DNA from: Alphaproteobacteria bacterium
Lineage (GTDB): Bacteria > Pseudomonadota > Alphaproteobacteria > UBA8366 > Aestuariispiraceae
NCBI GenBank assembly: GCA_030065235.1
Contig: JASJDC010000002.1
Coordinates: 892,001-956,000 of the forward strand
Length of the DNA: 64,000 nucleotides
Reading direction: 5' to 3'
Shown: in pieces, positions 46,310 to 55,785 of the stretch
Layout of the letters: each line of letters begins with the position of its first letter
Position numbering within the stretch: position 1 is the stretch's first letter
Position numbers and translations under genes: made by a program
The notes under the pieces: generated by a model
Database searches by the model: none
Seen by the model: the letters and a program-made list of their open reading frames with translations, nothing else
What the model was told of the DNA's origin: nothing

Positions 46310-46906
46310 TCAGCGCCGCCGTGCGTCCGATCCGAACCGTTTGCGGTCGTCTTCGTCGCTGATCACGCCGCGCATGACCTTCTGGAAGCCTTCGACGGCT
46401 TCCGCGCCGGCCTCGCGAAAGGCGCGGGCGATGCGGCGGCGTTGATTCTCGGTCAGCATCGCCTCCAACGCACGGCCCTTGTCGGTCAGGGTCAAGAGGC
46501 GTTGGCGGCGGTCCGCGTCGCCGGTCCGCTGATCGATATAGCCCTGATCCACCAGCTGGCTAAGGACCCGGCTGAGGCTCTGTTTCGTGATCTTCAGGAT
46601 GCCGAGCAGATGGCTGACCGTCATGCCGGGATAGCGGCCGACGAAATAGATCACCCTGTGATGCGCCCGGCCCAGCCCTTTTTCGCTGAGAATCTGATCC
46701 GGCTCGGCGATGAAATCGCGATATCCGAAGAACATCAGTTCGATCCCCTGACGCAGCGCTTCTTCCCGCAGAAACAACGGATTGGGGCCGGACACCCCGC
46801 CGCTGGTCGAGGCGGGACCTGGCGCAGGGCCTGGCGCGGGAATCGCCGCAGCGGTGGGCGCCGGGGTGGGCGGCGTGGTTTTTTTCTCGGAATTTGGGTC
46901 AGTCAT
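46310..46906 (-). CDS. MarR-family transcriptional regulator (PetP-like)
   Basis: 198 residues from ATG 46906. An unusual 45-residue N-terminus rich in proline, alanine and glycine is followed by a MarR winged helix domain. The recognition helix region is LGILKITKQSLSRVLSQLVDQGYI, with the wing DADRRQRLLTLTDKG. The order MarR, response regulator, sensor kinase on one strand suggests a common operon. The MarR gene is followed by 60 bases before the response regulator. An AT-rich TTGACATATATG stretch just upstream (46908-46919) may hold its operator. Confidence 0.88.
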   Translation of the reverse strand: MTDPNSEKKTTPPTPAPTAAAIPAPGPAPGPASTSGGVSGPNPLFLREEALRQGIELMFFGYRDFIAEPDQILSEKGLGRAHHRVIYFVGRYPGMTVSHLLGILKITKQSLSRVLSQLVDQGYIDQRTGDADRRQRLLTLTDKGRALEAMLTENQRRRIARAFREAGAEAVEGFQKVMRGVISDEDDRKRFGSDARRR

Positions 46907-47123
46907 GTTGACATATATGCACGCCGGTGTTACCTCGCGCAACTGTTTCGGAGCGACATTTTATATCGCCGTTCTGGAATTAGAGGAAACCAAATTGCGC
47001 GTTGCGGCGGAAACCGGTTCGGTCGTTGCGGCGCGGCGGGCTCGGGCGGACCGATGATCGACAGGTATTTCTGGGCGATCGACCGGACGTCGGGCCTGCG
47101 GAACACCAAAGTGAGGAACGACC

Positions 47124-48035
47124 ATGTCACTGCTTTCCTTCGACGATCGCGACGGTTTCATTTGGATGGACGGCGCCATGGCGCCGTGGCGGGATGCGCA
47201 GGTCCATGTCTTGAGCCATGCGCTGCATTACGCTTCGGCGGTGTTCGAGGGCGAGCGGGTCTATGGCGGGAAGATCTTCAAACTGACCGAACATACCGAG
47301 CGTCTGCGGGACAGCGCCGCGCTGCTCGATTTTGAACTGCCTTACTCGGTCGCAGAGATCGACGCCGCCTGCGAGGCTTTGGTCGCGAAGAACGGGATCG
47401 TCGACGGCTATGTCCGACCCATCGCCTGGCGCGGCTCAGGCATGATGGGCGTCTCAGCCCAGAACGCCGGTGTGCATGTCGCTATCGCCGCTTGGGAATG
47501 GCCGTCTTATTTCTCGCCGGAGGCGCGGATGAAGGGTCTGCGGATGCAGGTCTCCGATTGGCGCCGCCCGGCGCCCGACACGGCGCCGACCGCCAGCAAG
47601 GCGGCCGGTCTCTATATGATCTGCACCCTGTCGAAACATAAGGCGGAGGCGGCGGGCTATAATGACGCCCTGATGTACGACCATCGCGGTTTGGTGGCGG
47701 AGGCGACGGGGGCCAATATTTTCTTCCTGATGGGGGACAAGCTGCATACGCCGACGCCGGATTGCTTTTTGGATGGGATCACCCGCCGCACGGTGATTGA
47801 TCTCGCCCGGCGCGAGGGGATCGACGTTGTGGAACGGCATATCGAACCGCACGAGATGGCGCAGGCGTCCGAGGCGTTCCTTACCGGGACGGCCGTTGAG
47901 GTGACGCCAATCTCGGAAATCGGCGACTATCGCTTTACACCGGGTCAGCTCAGCCAGACCCTGATGGGCGCCTATGACGCGGAAGTGCGCCGCAGCGACG
48001 ATCTCACGGCCCTGATCAGCACCAGCGCCGCCTGA
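47124..48035 (+). CDS. ilvE: Branched-chain amino acid aminotransferase (class IV)
   Basis: 303 residues, fold-type IV PLP aminotransferase. HALHYASAVFEGERVY is the family signature near residue 32; the PLP lysine lies in PTASKAAGLYM, and the glycine-rich EATGANIFFL and DGITRRTVIDLA segments bind the phosphate. It transaminates the keto acids of valine, leucine and isoleucine. It has GAGGAA upstream. It is divergent from the MarR gene with a 217-base spacer that holds no other gene. D-amino acid aminotransferase is a less likely alternative. Confidence 0.92.
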   Translation: MSLLSFDDRDGFIWMDGAMAPWRDAQVHVLSHALHYASAVFEGERVYGGKIFKLTEHTERLRDSAALLDFELPYSVAEIDAACEALVAKNGIVDGYVRPIAWRGSGMMGVSAQNAGVHVAIAAWEWPSYFSPEARMKGLRMQVSDWRRPAPDTAPTASKAAGLYMICTLSKHKAEAAGYNDALMYDHRGLVAEATGANIFFLMGDKLHTPTPDCFLDGITRRTVIDLARREGIDVVERHIEPHEMAQASEAFLTGTAVEVTPISEIGDYRFTPGQLSQTLMGAYDAEVRRSDDLTALISTSAA

Positions 48036-48081
48036 CCGACGTCGAGATCGGCGGTCGCGCGGCGGCTGCTTGGAGGGCGGT

Positions 48082-48513
48082 TTGAACGCGCTCGCCGGAC
48101 TGTTTTTCAGCGCGTTTCTCGCCGCGACCCTGTTCCCGGCGGCGTCTGAGCTTCTACTGGCGAGTTTGGCGGCGGGCGGCGACTACAGCGCCTGGACCCT
48201 TTTGGCGGTCGCCAGCACGGGCAATACGCTGGGGTCGATCGTGAATTGGGCCTTGGGGCGCTATTGCCTGCATTGGCGCGAGCGCCGCTGGTTTCCGATC
48301 AAGCCGGCCGCGTTGGACAAAGCGACCGCCTGGTTCAACCGCTATGGCGTCTATTCGCTGCTCTTGTCGTGGGTCCCGGTGATCGGCGACCCGCTGACCT
48401 TCGCCGCCGGGGTCTTGCGTACGCCCTTCGCGCTATTCCTGCTGTTCGTCGCTATCGCCAAGACCGGCCGTTACGCCATCGTTCTCGGTCTGGTCGATCT
48501 GATCTGGCGTTAG
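48082..48513 (+). CDS. YqaA-like membrane protein (SNARE-associated/DedA type)
   Basis: 143 residues from a TTG at 48082 preceded by GGAGG. Four membrane segments and the motif GNTLGSIVNWALGRYCLHW and FNRYGVYSLLLSWVPVIGDPLT are typical of the YqaA/DedA-like family, with the conserved glycine-proline loop. The function of the group is linked to membrane lipid translocation or homeostasis. The 3' end overlaps the convergent moaE gene by 4 bases. Confidence 0.82.
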   Translation: MNALAGLFFSAFLAATLFPAASELLLASLAAGGDYSAWTLLAVASTGNTLGSIVNWALGRYCLHWRERRWFPIKPAALDKATAWFNRYGVYSLLLSWVPVIGDPLTFAAGVLRTPFALFLLFVAIAKTGRYAIVLGLVDLIWR

Positions 48514-48971
48514 GATTCCCGGTCCCGCCAGCGCGCCTTCGCCGTCGCGTCGCTGTCGCGGCTATCGACCCAGCGCGCGCCTTGGTCGGTGTCCTCCACT
48601 TTCCAGAAAGGCGCGTCGGTTTTCAGATAATCCATCATGAATTGGCATGCGGCGAAGGCGTCATGCCGGTGGGCGCTGGCGGCGGCCACCAAGACAATCG
48701 GTTCTTCCGGAAGCATGGTCCCGTAGCGATGAATGATCAGGCTCGCTTCGAGCGCCCAACGTTCGTTCGCTTCCGCCTCGATCTTGGCGAGTTGTTTGTG
48801 GGTCATACCCGGATAGTGCTCCAGCGTCAGGGTCGCCACCGCATCGCCATTGTTCATATCGCGGACCAGGCCGGTAAAGCAGCACAGGCCGCCAATCCGA
48901 GGATTGTCAGCGGTCAGGTCGGACAGTTCGACCCCGATGTCGAAGATCGGTCTCTGTACGCGTATGGCCAT
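48510..48971 (-). CDS. moaE: Molybdopterin synthase catalytic subunit MoaE
   Basis: 153 residues from ATG 48971. It transfers sulfur from thiocarboxylated MoaD to precursor Z, making molybdopterin. The LEHYPGMTHKQLAKIEAEA signature and the catalytic lysine stretch DYLKTDAPFWKVE (K117 and K124) are intact. It is the last gene of a five-gene minus-strand run with moaD, moeA, mobB and pgsA. Confidence 0.96.
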   Translation of the reverse strand: MAIRVQRPIFDIGVELSDLTADNPRIGGLCCFTGLVRDMNNGDAVATLTLEHYPGMTHKQLAKIEAEANERWALEASLIIHRYGTMLPEEPIVLVAAASAHRHDAFAACQFMMDYLKTDAPFWKVEDTDQGARWVDSRDSDATAKARWRDRES

Positions 48972-48987
48972 GCGATTGGCGACGCCT

Positions 48988-49239
48988 TTAGCCGCCGGTG
49001 ACGGGCGGGAAGAAAGCCACCTCGTCCCCATCGGAAATCGGATCGTCGAAGCTCGCGAATTCCTGATTGATCGCGACCTTGATGGCGCTGATATCTGAAA
49101 ACGCCAGCGCGTAGCCGTCGCCCCGGGTTCGCAGCCAATCGACCAACGCCGTCGGCGTTGACGCCGATTCGGGCGGTGAGACGGTCTCCTCGCCAAGCCC
49201 GATCTTCTGGCGCAACCATGCGAAATAGAGCAGTTTCAT
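48988..49239 (-). CDS. moaD: Molybdopterin synthase sulfur carrier MoaD
   Basis: 83 residues with the ubiquitin-like fold and the C-terminal diglycine (PPVTGG) that is thiocarboxylated and docks in MoaE. The N-terminal LLYFAWLRQKIGLGEE is typical. It lies 16 bases before moaE and 21 bases after moeA. Confidence 0.95.
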   Translation of the reverse strand: MKLLYFAWLRQKIGLGEETVSPPESASTPTALVDWLRTRGDGYALAFSDISAIKVAINQEFASFDDPISDGDEVAFFPPVTGG

Positions 49240-49260
49240 ATCGCTTCCTCGGCGGCTGCG

Positions 49261-50538
49261 TCAGGGCAGCAGCTCGCTGAAAGGAAGATAAGAGGCCGGC
49301 GACCCGGATTCCAGCGATTCGGCCTCTTCGCTCAATTCGGCGAAGCCGTCCGCGCCGGACAGCGAGATCAGGATGCCGGCCCCGCTTTTTCCGTGCTTCC
49401 GAAGTATCAGCCGGCCTGTTGAGTCGACGCCGTCAAGTCGTACGCGTACGAATTCGCGCCGTCCTTTTTTCTTTCGATAGGCGAAACCCAGCGTGGCGGG
49501 AAAGCGGCGCGGCGGCGTGATCGTCTCGCCGCCGAACTTTTGGAACAGCGGTTGCGCCAACAGCGCGAAAGTGGTGAAGGCCGCGACCGGGTTGCCGGGA
49601 AGGCCGATGACCGTAACCCGCTTCCCGTCGAATGCGACCTGGCCCAGCCCGACCGGCCGGCCCGGTTTGATCGACAGACGCCAGAAATCGAGCCGTCCGT
49701 TCGCCTCGACAACGGCGCGGACATGATCCTCCTCGCCCGTCGACATGCCGCCGGAGGATAGGATCACGTCTGCTTCTGCGGCGCTGCGGCGCAACGCCTG
49801 TTCGACGGCGTCGGGCCGGTCGGCGATGACTCCAAGATCGAGAACCCGGAGGCCCATCCGCATCAACGCCGCCGCCAGCATATGACGGTTGGCGTCATAG
49901 ACTTGGCCGTCCGCCAAAGGCTCGCCCGGATCGCGCACCTCGTCGCCGGTCGAGAACAGGGCGCAGCGCAAGGGCGCGCGGCATCGGATGTCGGTCAGTC
50001 CTTGCCCGGCCAACAGGCCGATATCGGGGATCCGCAGGCGACGTCCGGCGCGCAGAAGAGTCGCCCCTGCTTGTACGTCCTCGCCGGCCAAACGGGCGTT
50101 CGCCCCCCGCGCGATGCCCGATCGGATCCGGACCGACGCCCCATCTGGTGAAGCGTCGCAATCTTCCTGCATCATCACCGTATCCGCGCCGGCGGGCAGC
50201 GGCGCGCCGGTGAAGATTCGCATCGCCGCCCCGTCGGCCAAGGCCGGCGGACGGCCGCCGCCGGCGGGCGCGCGTCCGACGACAGGCAGAATGGTCGGTT
50301 CGTCGGCTTTCAAATCGGCGATCCGCACCGCATATCCGTCAACCGCCGCATTGTCGAAGGCCGGCACATTGATCGCAGCGGTGACATCGGCGCCCAGAAT
50401 ACGCCCGGCGGCGCGGTCCAGCGGGGCGCTCTCGGTCTCAACCAAACATTTCGCCCGCGCCAGCAGCGTCTCCAACGCTTCCGACAGCGGCGTCAGACCG
50501 CCGCCAAAGGCGAAGCAATCGTCGCTCAGCTGCGCCAT
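49261..50538 (-). CDS. moeA: Molybdopterin molybdenumtransferase MoeA
   Basis: 425 residues, the usual MoeA length. It inserts molybdate into adenylated molybdopterin. The N-terminal lobe FDNAAVDGYAVR (about residues 58-69) and the active-site segment ILSSGGMSTGEEDHV (about 256-270) are diagnostic. A C-terminal domain follows. It starts one base before the mobB stop codon region and is preceded immediately by mobB. Confidence 0.96.
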   Translation of the reverse strand: MAQLSDDCFAFGGGLTPLSEALETLLARAKCLVETESAPLDRAAGRILGADVTAAINVPAFDNAAVDGYAVRIADLKADEPTILPVVGRAPAGGGRPPALADGAAMRIFTGAPLPAGADTVMMQEDCDASPDGASVRIRSGIARGANARLAGEDVQAGATLLRAGRRLRIPDIGLLAGQGLTDIRCRAPLRCALFSTGDEVRDPGEPLADGQVYDANRHMLAAALMRMGLRVLDLGVIADRPDAVEQALRRSAAEADVILSSGGMSTGEEDHVRAVVEANGRLDFWRLSIKPGRPVGLGQVAFDGKRVTVIGLPGNPVAAFTTFALLAQPLFQKFGGETITPPRRFPATLGFAYRKKKGRREFVRVRLDGVDSTGRLILRKHGKSGAGILISLSGADGFAELSEEAESLESGSPASYLPFSELLP

Positions 50539-51072
50539 CTACGCCTCCAGTTTGGGCGTTTCGGCGGACTCGGCCGGGATCAGCCCGACATGATTCAAGA
50601 TGAAATCCGCGATGGACTCAGTGTTTTCGAGCGCCAGGAAAGGGCGGTCCAGGCCCGAAATCGGGGCGTCGGCGGCGACCGCGACGATCGCCGGGTCGTC
50701 CGGCCAGAGCATCGGCTTGCCGAGAGAGGCGCGATGGATCTCAAGCTTGGCGTGTGAATGGAACTTCCAACCTTCGACCAGGACCAAATCGACTGGCGAC
50801 AAGCGCGCCAGAAGCGCGTCCAGGGTCGGCTCCGCCTCGTCGCGCAGCTCGCGCATCAAGGCCCAGCGCCTGTCCGACGCGACCAGAACCTCGGCCGCCC
50901 CGGCGATGCGGTGCGCATGGGAATCCTTGCCCTTCTGATCAATATCGAAACTGTGATGCGCGTGTTTCAGGGTCGATACGGAAAAGCCGCGTCGATTGAT
51001 CGCCGCGATCAGTCCGGTCATCAACGTGGTCTTGCCGCTGCCGTTCCAGCCGGCCAAGCCAAAGACGCGCAT
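50539..51072 (-). CDS. mobB: Molybdopterin-guanine dinucleotide biosynthesis adaptor MobB
   Basis: 177 residues from ATG 51072, with GGGGAG four bases upstream. The P-loop GWNGSGKTTLMTGLI (about 7-21) and the LVLVEGWK stretch, which is the MobB Walker B-like motif, are present. It is a GTP-binding adaptor for the MGD form of the cofactor. It directly abuts moeA. mobA itself is not in the window. Confidence 0.93.
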   Translation of the reverse strand: MRVFGLAGWNGSGKTTLMTGLIAAINRRGFSVSTLKHAHHSFDIDQKGKDSHAHRIAGAAEVLVASDRRWALMRELRDEAEPTLDALLARLSPVDLVLVEGWKFHSHAKLEIHRASLGKPMLWPDDPAIVAVAADAPISGLDRPFLALENTESIADFILNHVGLIPAESAETPKLEA

Positions 51073-51105
51073 GGGGCTCCCCACGGTTAGCGAGGCGTCT
51101 CGCCT

Positions 51106-51687
51106 CTATTCGGCGGATTGAGGTTTCGTATCCTCGATCATATGGCGCAATCCGGCGCGCAAATAGTCGAAGCCGGTGATCACCGTCAGCAGCGCGGCGG
51201 TCCAGACCAGCACGATCCCGATCTGAACCGTGGGAACCGCATCCGGCGAGGCGGGACCGACGATCAGGAAGCCAAGCGCCACCATCTGGACCGTCGTTTT
51301 CCATTTGGCGAGGCCGGTCACCGGCACCGAGACGCGCAATCCAGCGAGGAATTCCCGCAGGCCGCTGACGGTGATCTCGCGCACCAGAATGATCAAACCC
51401 GGCAAGATATGGATGCCGGTGAGATCCTCTTGCGCCACCAGCATGAAGATCACGGTGGCGACCAACAGCTTATCGGCGACCGGGTCGAGAAAGCGGCCGA
51501 GGTTCGACACTTGTCCCATGCGGCGTGCGATATAGCCGTCGAAAAAGTCAGTCACGCCCGCGAAAACGAAAAGGCCCAAGGCCGTCCAGCGCGCCCAATC
51601 GGTCTGCCAGCCGATCATGGCGATCACGATGCCCGGGATCACCAGAATCCGTATCATCGTCAGGATATTGGGCGGGGAGAGAAGCAT
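51106..51687 (-). CDS. pgsA: CDP-diacylglycerol-glycerol-3-phosphate 3-phosphatidyltransferase
   Basis: 193 residues with four to six membrane segments. The CDP-alcohol phosphatidyltransferase motif D-x2-D-G-x2-A-R-x8-G-x3-D-x3-D lies at residues 47-72 (TDFFDGYIARR through GRFLDPVADK). It makes phosphatidylglycerophosphate for phosphatidylglycerol and cardiolipin. It begins the minus-strand run that continues into mobB (33-base gap). The molybdopterin genes next to it are probably cotranscribed. Divergent LysR gene lies 247 bases upstream. Confidence 0.95.
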   Translation of the reverse strand: MLLSPPNILTMIRILVIPGIVIAMIGWQTDWARWTALGLFVFAGVTDFFDGYIARRMGQVSNLGRFLDPVADKLLVATVIFMLVAQEDLTGIHILPGLIILVREITVSGLREFLAGLRVSVPVTGLAKWKTTVQMVALGFLIVGPASPDAVPTVQIGIVLVWTAALLTVITGFDYLRAGLRHMIEDTKPQSAE

Positions 51688-51934
51688 CGGCTCTGTGCTG
51701 GTTCCGTCAGTTCTTCAAGGAAAGGCGCTTGATCGGACGTCGCCGCCCAACGCGACGGCGCATCCGCCACTCCATCGACGCATTCCTGTGCGACTTGTCT
51801 AGCGCTTCAACCGTGACTCCACAATCTCGCGTCGCGTTCTCACAGCAGGGATAATCTGTTGCTCTCACGTCGCGGCGTCCCCTAGCATGCGCGCCTGCGA
51901 CGCGCCGCCCGAGGCCGATGCGCTGGAGACCAGG

Positions 51935-52840
51935 ATGCCGATGGATTGGGACAAGTTGCGCGTCTTTCACGCCGTGGCGCAGGCCGGCAGCTTCACCCAT
52001 GCCGGGGAGACCCTGAACCTGTCGCAATCCGCCGTCAGCCGCCAGATCAGCGCGTTGGAGGAAAGCGTGAAGGCGCCGTTGTTCCATCGGCATGCGCGCG
52101 GCCTGATCCTGACCGAGCAGGGCGAGCTGCTGCACCGCACCGTCCGCGAGGTGTTCCACAAGCTCTCGATGGCGCAGTCCCAGCTGTCGGAGAGTTTCGA
52201 CCGTCCGACCGGACCATTGAAAGTGACAACGACCATCGGCTTTGGCTCGACCTGGCTGACCCGGCATATGCGCGAATTCATCAAGGACAACCCGGATGTC
52301 GAGGTCAGCCTGTATCTGACCGACCAGTCGGTGGATCTGGGGATGCGGCAGGCGGATGTGGCGATCCGGATGTACGAACCGCGGCAGCCCGATCTGATCC
52401 AGCGGCCGCTGGCCAAGATTCCCAGCGCGGTGTTTGGTCGGGCCAGCTATTTCGACGAGCGCGGCCGACCGGAAAAGCCCGAGGATCTGGATGATCACGA
52501 CCTCATCGTCTTCGGTCACGACACGCCGCTGCCGAACCCAACGGTCAATTGGCTGCTGACCGCCGGCGCCGATCCCAAAAAGCCGCGGCGCCCGATCCTG
52601 CGGGTGAACAACGCCTATGGCATTTACCGCGCCGTGATGAGCGGGCTCGGCATCGGTCTGTTGCCCGACTATATGGGCCAAGTGGCGCCGGAGCTCGAGA
52701 CCGTTCTGCACAAAGCCGAAGGCCCCGTGACCAAGGCCTATTTCGTCTATCCGGAGGAGTTGCGACACTCGCAGAGGGTCGTTGTGTTTCGCGACTTCCT
52801 GCTGCGGAAACTGTCGGAACAAGGGTTTCAGTATCGCTAG
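51935..52840 (+). CDS. LysR-family transcriptional regulator
   Basis: 301 residues from ATG 51935 (GGAG six bases upstream). The N-terminal winged helix is typical (WDKLRVFHAVAQAGSFTHAGETL, then LSQSAVSRQISALEESV), followed by the LysR effector-binding domain. The DQSVDLGMRQADVAIRMYEP segment resembles the GcvA/AmpR-like branch. It is divergent from pgsA and separated by 247 bases with no other gene, but pgsA is an unlikely target. The effector is unknown. Confidence 0.92.
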   Translation: MPMDWDKLRVFHAVAQAGSFTHAGETLNLSQSAVSRQISALEESVKAPLFHRHARGLILTEQGELLHRTVREVFHKLSMAQSQLSESFDRPTGPLKVTTTIGFGSTWLTRHMREFIKDNPDVEVSLYLTDQSVDLGMRQADVAIRMYEPRQPDLIQRPLAKIPSAVFGRASYFDERGRPEKPEDLDDHDLIVFGHDTPLPNPTVNWLLTAGADPKKPRRPILRVNNAYGIYRAVMSGLGIGLLPDYMGQVAPELETVLHKAEGPVTKAYFVYPEELRHSQRVVVFRDFLLRKLSEQGFQYR

Positions 52841-52906
52841 CCGCTGTGCGGCTTTGTCGCGCTTTGCCGCTTTCACCGCGCCGCGACGCGGGATAGGGTA
52901 CAGTCC

Positions 52907-53668
52907 ATGACGATAACGATTTCACATATACACCGCTATCCGGTTAAAGGCCTGCCGGCGGACCGTGTCGCCCGCGTCGATCTGACGCCCGACCAACCAA
53001 TGCCGTTCGACCGCCGCTACGGTATGGCCCACGCTTCGAGCCGGATCGATAAGGCGAGCCCGGAATGGGCCCCGAAGAACGAGTTCCTGATGCTGGCGCG
53101 CGACGAAAAGCTGGCGGAATTGGGGGCGTCTTTTGACGAGGCGACCGAGACGCTGACCATCCTGCGCAAAGGCAAGCAAGTCAGCAAAGGCGCCTTGACC
53201 AGCGCTTCGGGACGGTCGGTGCTGCAAACCTTCCTGGCGGGTTTTATGCCGGACGGACCGCGTGGAAACCCGACCATTGTCGAGGCGCCCAAGGACAATT
53301 GTTTTTCGGATGTGCCCGGCAATTGGCTGTCGATCATCAACCTCGCCAGCGTCGCCGATATCGGGCGCGTCTTGCAGCGTTCGATCGATCCTCTGCGTTT
53401 TCGCGGGAATCTCTATATCGACGCGCCGAAGCCTTGGATCGAGGCTGAATGGCCAGGCAAACGGCTTAAGATCGGCGAGGTCGAACTGTCGGTCGAAGAG
53501 CCGATCGGCCGCTGCGCCGCGACCAACATCGACCCGACCTCAGGACAGGCCGACCTGAATATCCCGCTGACCCTGCGCAAGGGTTTCGGGCATACGAAAT
53601 GCGGCGTTTATGTCCGGGTCCGCCAGGGCGGGACGATCCGCGAAGGTCAGGAAATCGAAATTATCTGA
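52907..53668 (+). CDS. MOSC domain protein
   Basis: 253 residues. N-terminal MOSC_N-type barrel (residues 1-95, with YPVKGLPADRVARVDLTPD) followed by a MOSC domain with the cysteine-bearing segment GRCAATNIDPTSGQADLNIP (about residues 202-221). MOSC proteins handle molybdenum cofactor or sulfur transfer and include pyranopterin-dependent reductases of the mARC type. The nearby moa/moe genes make a molybdenum role reasonable but not proven. It is the same strand as the LysR gene and 66 bases downstream. Confidence 0.88.
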   Translation: MTITISHIHRYPVKGLPADRVARVDLTPDQPMPFDRRYGMAHASSRIDKASPEWAPKNEFLMLARDEKLAELGASFDEATETLTILRKGKQVSKGALTSASGRSVLQTFLAGFMPDGPRGNPTIVEAPKDNCFSDVPGNWLSIINLASVADIGRVLQRSIDPLRFRGNLYIDAPKPWIEAEWPGKRLKIGEVELSVEEPIGRCAATNIDPTSGQADLNIPLTLRKGFGHTKCGVYVRVRQGGTIREGQEIEII

Positions 53669-53689
53669 GGGCTGACAGCCGCCGCCGGC

Positions 53690-54439
53690 TCAATCCGCCG
53701 TATCGCCGGAGGCCGCCGCCGCCAATTCAGCCGGTGTGACAGGCGCTTGAGCGCGCGGCGTCCGGCGCCGTTTGGCCGGCGCTTTCTTGGCCGCCGGAGC
53801 GGACGGTTTGGCTTCGGCCGTTTCGCCTTCATCGAGCGGCAGATCCGCCTGATTGAACGCCTTCAGCGCGGGCCGACCGTTTGCGCCGTCTTCTTGACCG
53901 CCGTCCTCGCCGCCCGACGCGATCGCGCCAACGGTCTCGACAGCGGCTCCGGTACTGTTAGCCTCAGCGCTCTCTTGGCGCTCACCGCGCGGATTTCGGG
54001 TCCGACCATCCGTGCGAGACTCTTGGCGTCCATCTGACCGGCCATCGCCATTCCGATGCCGGTTCGCTTGTCGCCGACGGTCGCCGCTCGCCGCGTCGGT
54101 CTCAGCTTCTTCTGGCGCTGCGGCCGGCTGCGCCGCCGATGCGTCGGCGCCCTGATCCTCATGCCGGCGCGGCGGGCGCGTCTCTTCGGGATTGGCGATA
54201 CGGTAATAATGTTCCGCGAATTGGAAGTAGCTTTCCGCAAGCACTGGGTCGCCGGCCGACATCGCATCCCGCGCCAAGGTCACGTATTTGTCGTGGATCT
54301 GAGACGCCGATCCGCGAATGCGGACGTTCGGGCCGTTCGAATCAAAAGTGCTGCGGTGAGACCCGCCGCCGCCGCGACGGTTGTTCGGCCCGCGATTGCG
54401 GCCGCGTTTTTGACCTTGCGAAGGGTTGTTGGGTCTCAT
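53690..54439 (-). CDS. DUF4167 protein
   Basis: 249 residues from ATG 54439; the ribosome site is weak. The N-terminus is a basic, glycine-rich RNA-binding-like tail (KRGRNRGPNNRRGGGG). The conserved DUF4167 core follows at about residues 31-82, with FDSNGPNVRIRGSA and AESYFQFAEHYYRI. The rest is low-complexity, rich in alanine, glutamate, arginine and lysine (AKPSAPAAKKAPAKRRRTP). The family is found almost only in alphaproteobacteria and its function is unknown. In many genomes it lies beside prmC, as here. Confidence 0.92.
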   Translation of the reverse strand: MRPNNPSQGQKRGRNRGPNNRRGGGGSHRSTFDSNGPNVRIRGSASQIHDKYVTLARDAMSAGDPVLAESYFQFAEHYYRIANPEETRPPRRHEDQGADASAAQPAAAPEEAETDAASGDRRRQANRHRNGDGRSDGRQESRTDGRTRNPRGERQESAEANSTGAAVETVGAIASGGEDGGQEDGANGRPALKAFNQADLPLDEGETAEAKPSAPAAKKAPAKRRRTPRAQAPVTPAELAAAASGDTAD

Positions 54440-54900
54440 GTCATTTACCGTTGGTTCGTTGAAGCGTTCGTGTTTCGAAGTCTGCAGTTCTGGATCGGCC
54501 GTGTGATGAGGCATGGCGTTACAGCGGCGCACCGCGTCTGGATATCTGTTCGGACACCCGATTCGGCGTCACGCCATGCCAGCCGCGCGCCCCGCGTCGC
54601 TCTATCGAGCAGACACTGTGTTACGGGCCTTGGCCCGCGCTTTTAGAAGCGATCGATCCCCTTACATCGTAATCGATATAGCGCTGCCTATTTCGTTCGA
54701 CCTGTTCGATCGATATCGGCTCCACCCCCCGCGGTGAGCGCGACTGCCATGGCGGCGCAAGCTTTCGGACCTTTCTGTTCGCGTCATTTTGCGCGAGCCG
54801 CCAAATCAGGCTGAAAGGACCTTTTTCACAAAACGGAAGCTAGCGTCCAGCGCCGGTGAATCCAAGCGGAAAATCGCGGTATTATGCGCTTTCAAATCTT
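54440..54900. other. Non-coding spacer between prmC and the DUF4167 gene
   Basis: 461 bases with no open frame I can support. It contains a GC-rich palindrome (CGGGCC TT GGCCCG near 54634-54647) followed by GCGCTTTT, and a pair of AAAGGTCC-type repeats on the minus strand around 54770-54825. It must hold the DUF4167 promoter and the 3' end of prmC. No tRNA or known RNA family is evident. Confidence 0.4.
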
Positions 54901-55785
54901 CTAATATGCGTGCGCGAGGCCGAGGCAACGCACGGTTCCGGACAGATCGCGATGCTGCGTGACAACCTGTAGCCTGGCCGCGGGCGCAAGCGCGGCGACA
55001 GCGGCGGCCTGCCCATGGCCGAGTTCGAGGAACAACCGACCGCGCGGCGCCACATGCTCTGACGCGTGGGCTAAGATCGCCCGGTATGCGTCTAGCCCAT
55101 CCACGCCGCCATCGAGCGCCAGCGCTGGGTCATGGTCGCGCACCTCACGCGCCAAACCAGCGATCTCGGCCTGCGGGATATAGGGCGGATTGCTGACGAT
55201 CACATCGAACCGGTCGTGTTCCAAACCGGCCCACCAGTCGCCTTCTCGCCCTTCATAGCGATCCGAAACGTCCAGCGCCGCAGCATTTTGCGCCGCGATA
55301 TCCAACGCGTCCGCCGAGACGTCCACGCCGAGACCATGAGCGCTGACATACTCCGCCAGTAGTGAGAGCAGGATGCAGCCGGAACCGACGCCGAGATCAA
55401 GGATCAAGAGCGGCTCCGACCGATCTGGAAACGCCGCCAAGACGGCTTCGACCAGCGTTTCCGTATCCGACCGTGGGTCGAGCACGGAAGGGGAGATCAG
55501 AAAATCATGCTTCCAGAAGCCGCGGGAACCGAGAATGCGCGACACCGGCTCGCCCGCCGCGCGCCGCTCGATCCAAGTGAGAAACCGCGCTGAATGTTTG
55601 AGCAACCGTTCTTCTTCCGCGATCAAGGCCGCGGCGCCGAGACCCTCGCTCGCACGCAGCAGCAGTTTGGCGTCGAGCATCGGTGTCGCGACACCGGCGG
55701 CCTTGAGCCTCGCGGCCGCGTCGCGCAGCGCAGCGCGGATCGTATGCGCAGGCGCCGTAGTTTTCGCCTTCGCTGTGGCCGTCAC
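54901..55785 (-). CDS. prmC: Release factor glutamine methyltransferase
   Basis: 294 residues from a GTG at 55785 overlapping the prfA stop (GTGA). It N5-methylates the glutamine of the GGQ motif of RF1 and RF2. The catalytic [10 protein letters not shown] motif and the S-adenosylmethionine loop [15 protein letters not shown] are intact, and the N-terminal helical domain is present. Translational coupling to prfA links the enzyme to its substrate. The C-terminus is poorly conserved and ends at 54901. Confidence 0.96.
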   Translation of the reverse strand: MTATAKAKTTAPAHTIRAALRDAAARLKAAGVATPMLDAKLLLRASEGLGAAALIAEEERLLKHSARFLTWIERRAAGEPVSRILGSRGFWKHDFLISPSVLDPRSDTETLVEAVLAAFPDRSEPLLILDLGVGSGCILLSLLAEYVSAHGLGVDVSADALDIAAQNAAALDVSDRYEGREGDWWAGLEHDRFDVIVSNPPYIPQAEIAGLAREVRDHDPALALDGGVDGLDAYRAILAHASEHVAPRGRLFLELGHGQAAAVAALAPAARLQVVTQHRDLSGTVRCLGLAHAY

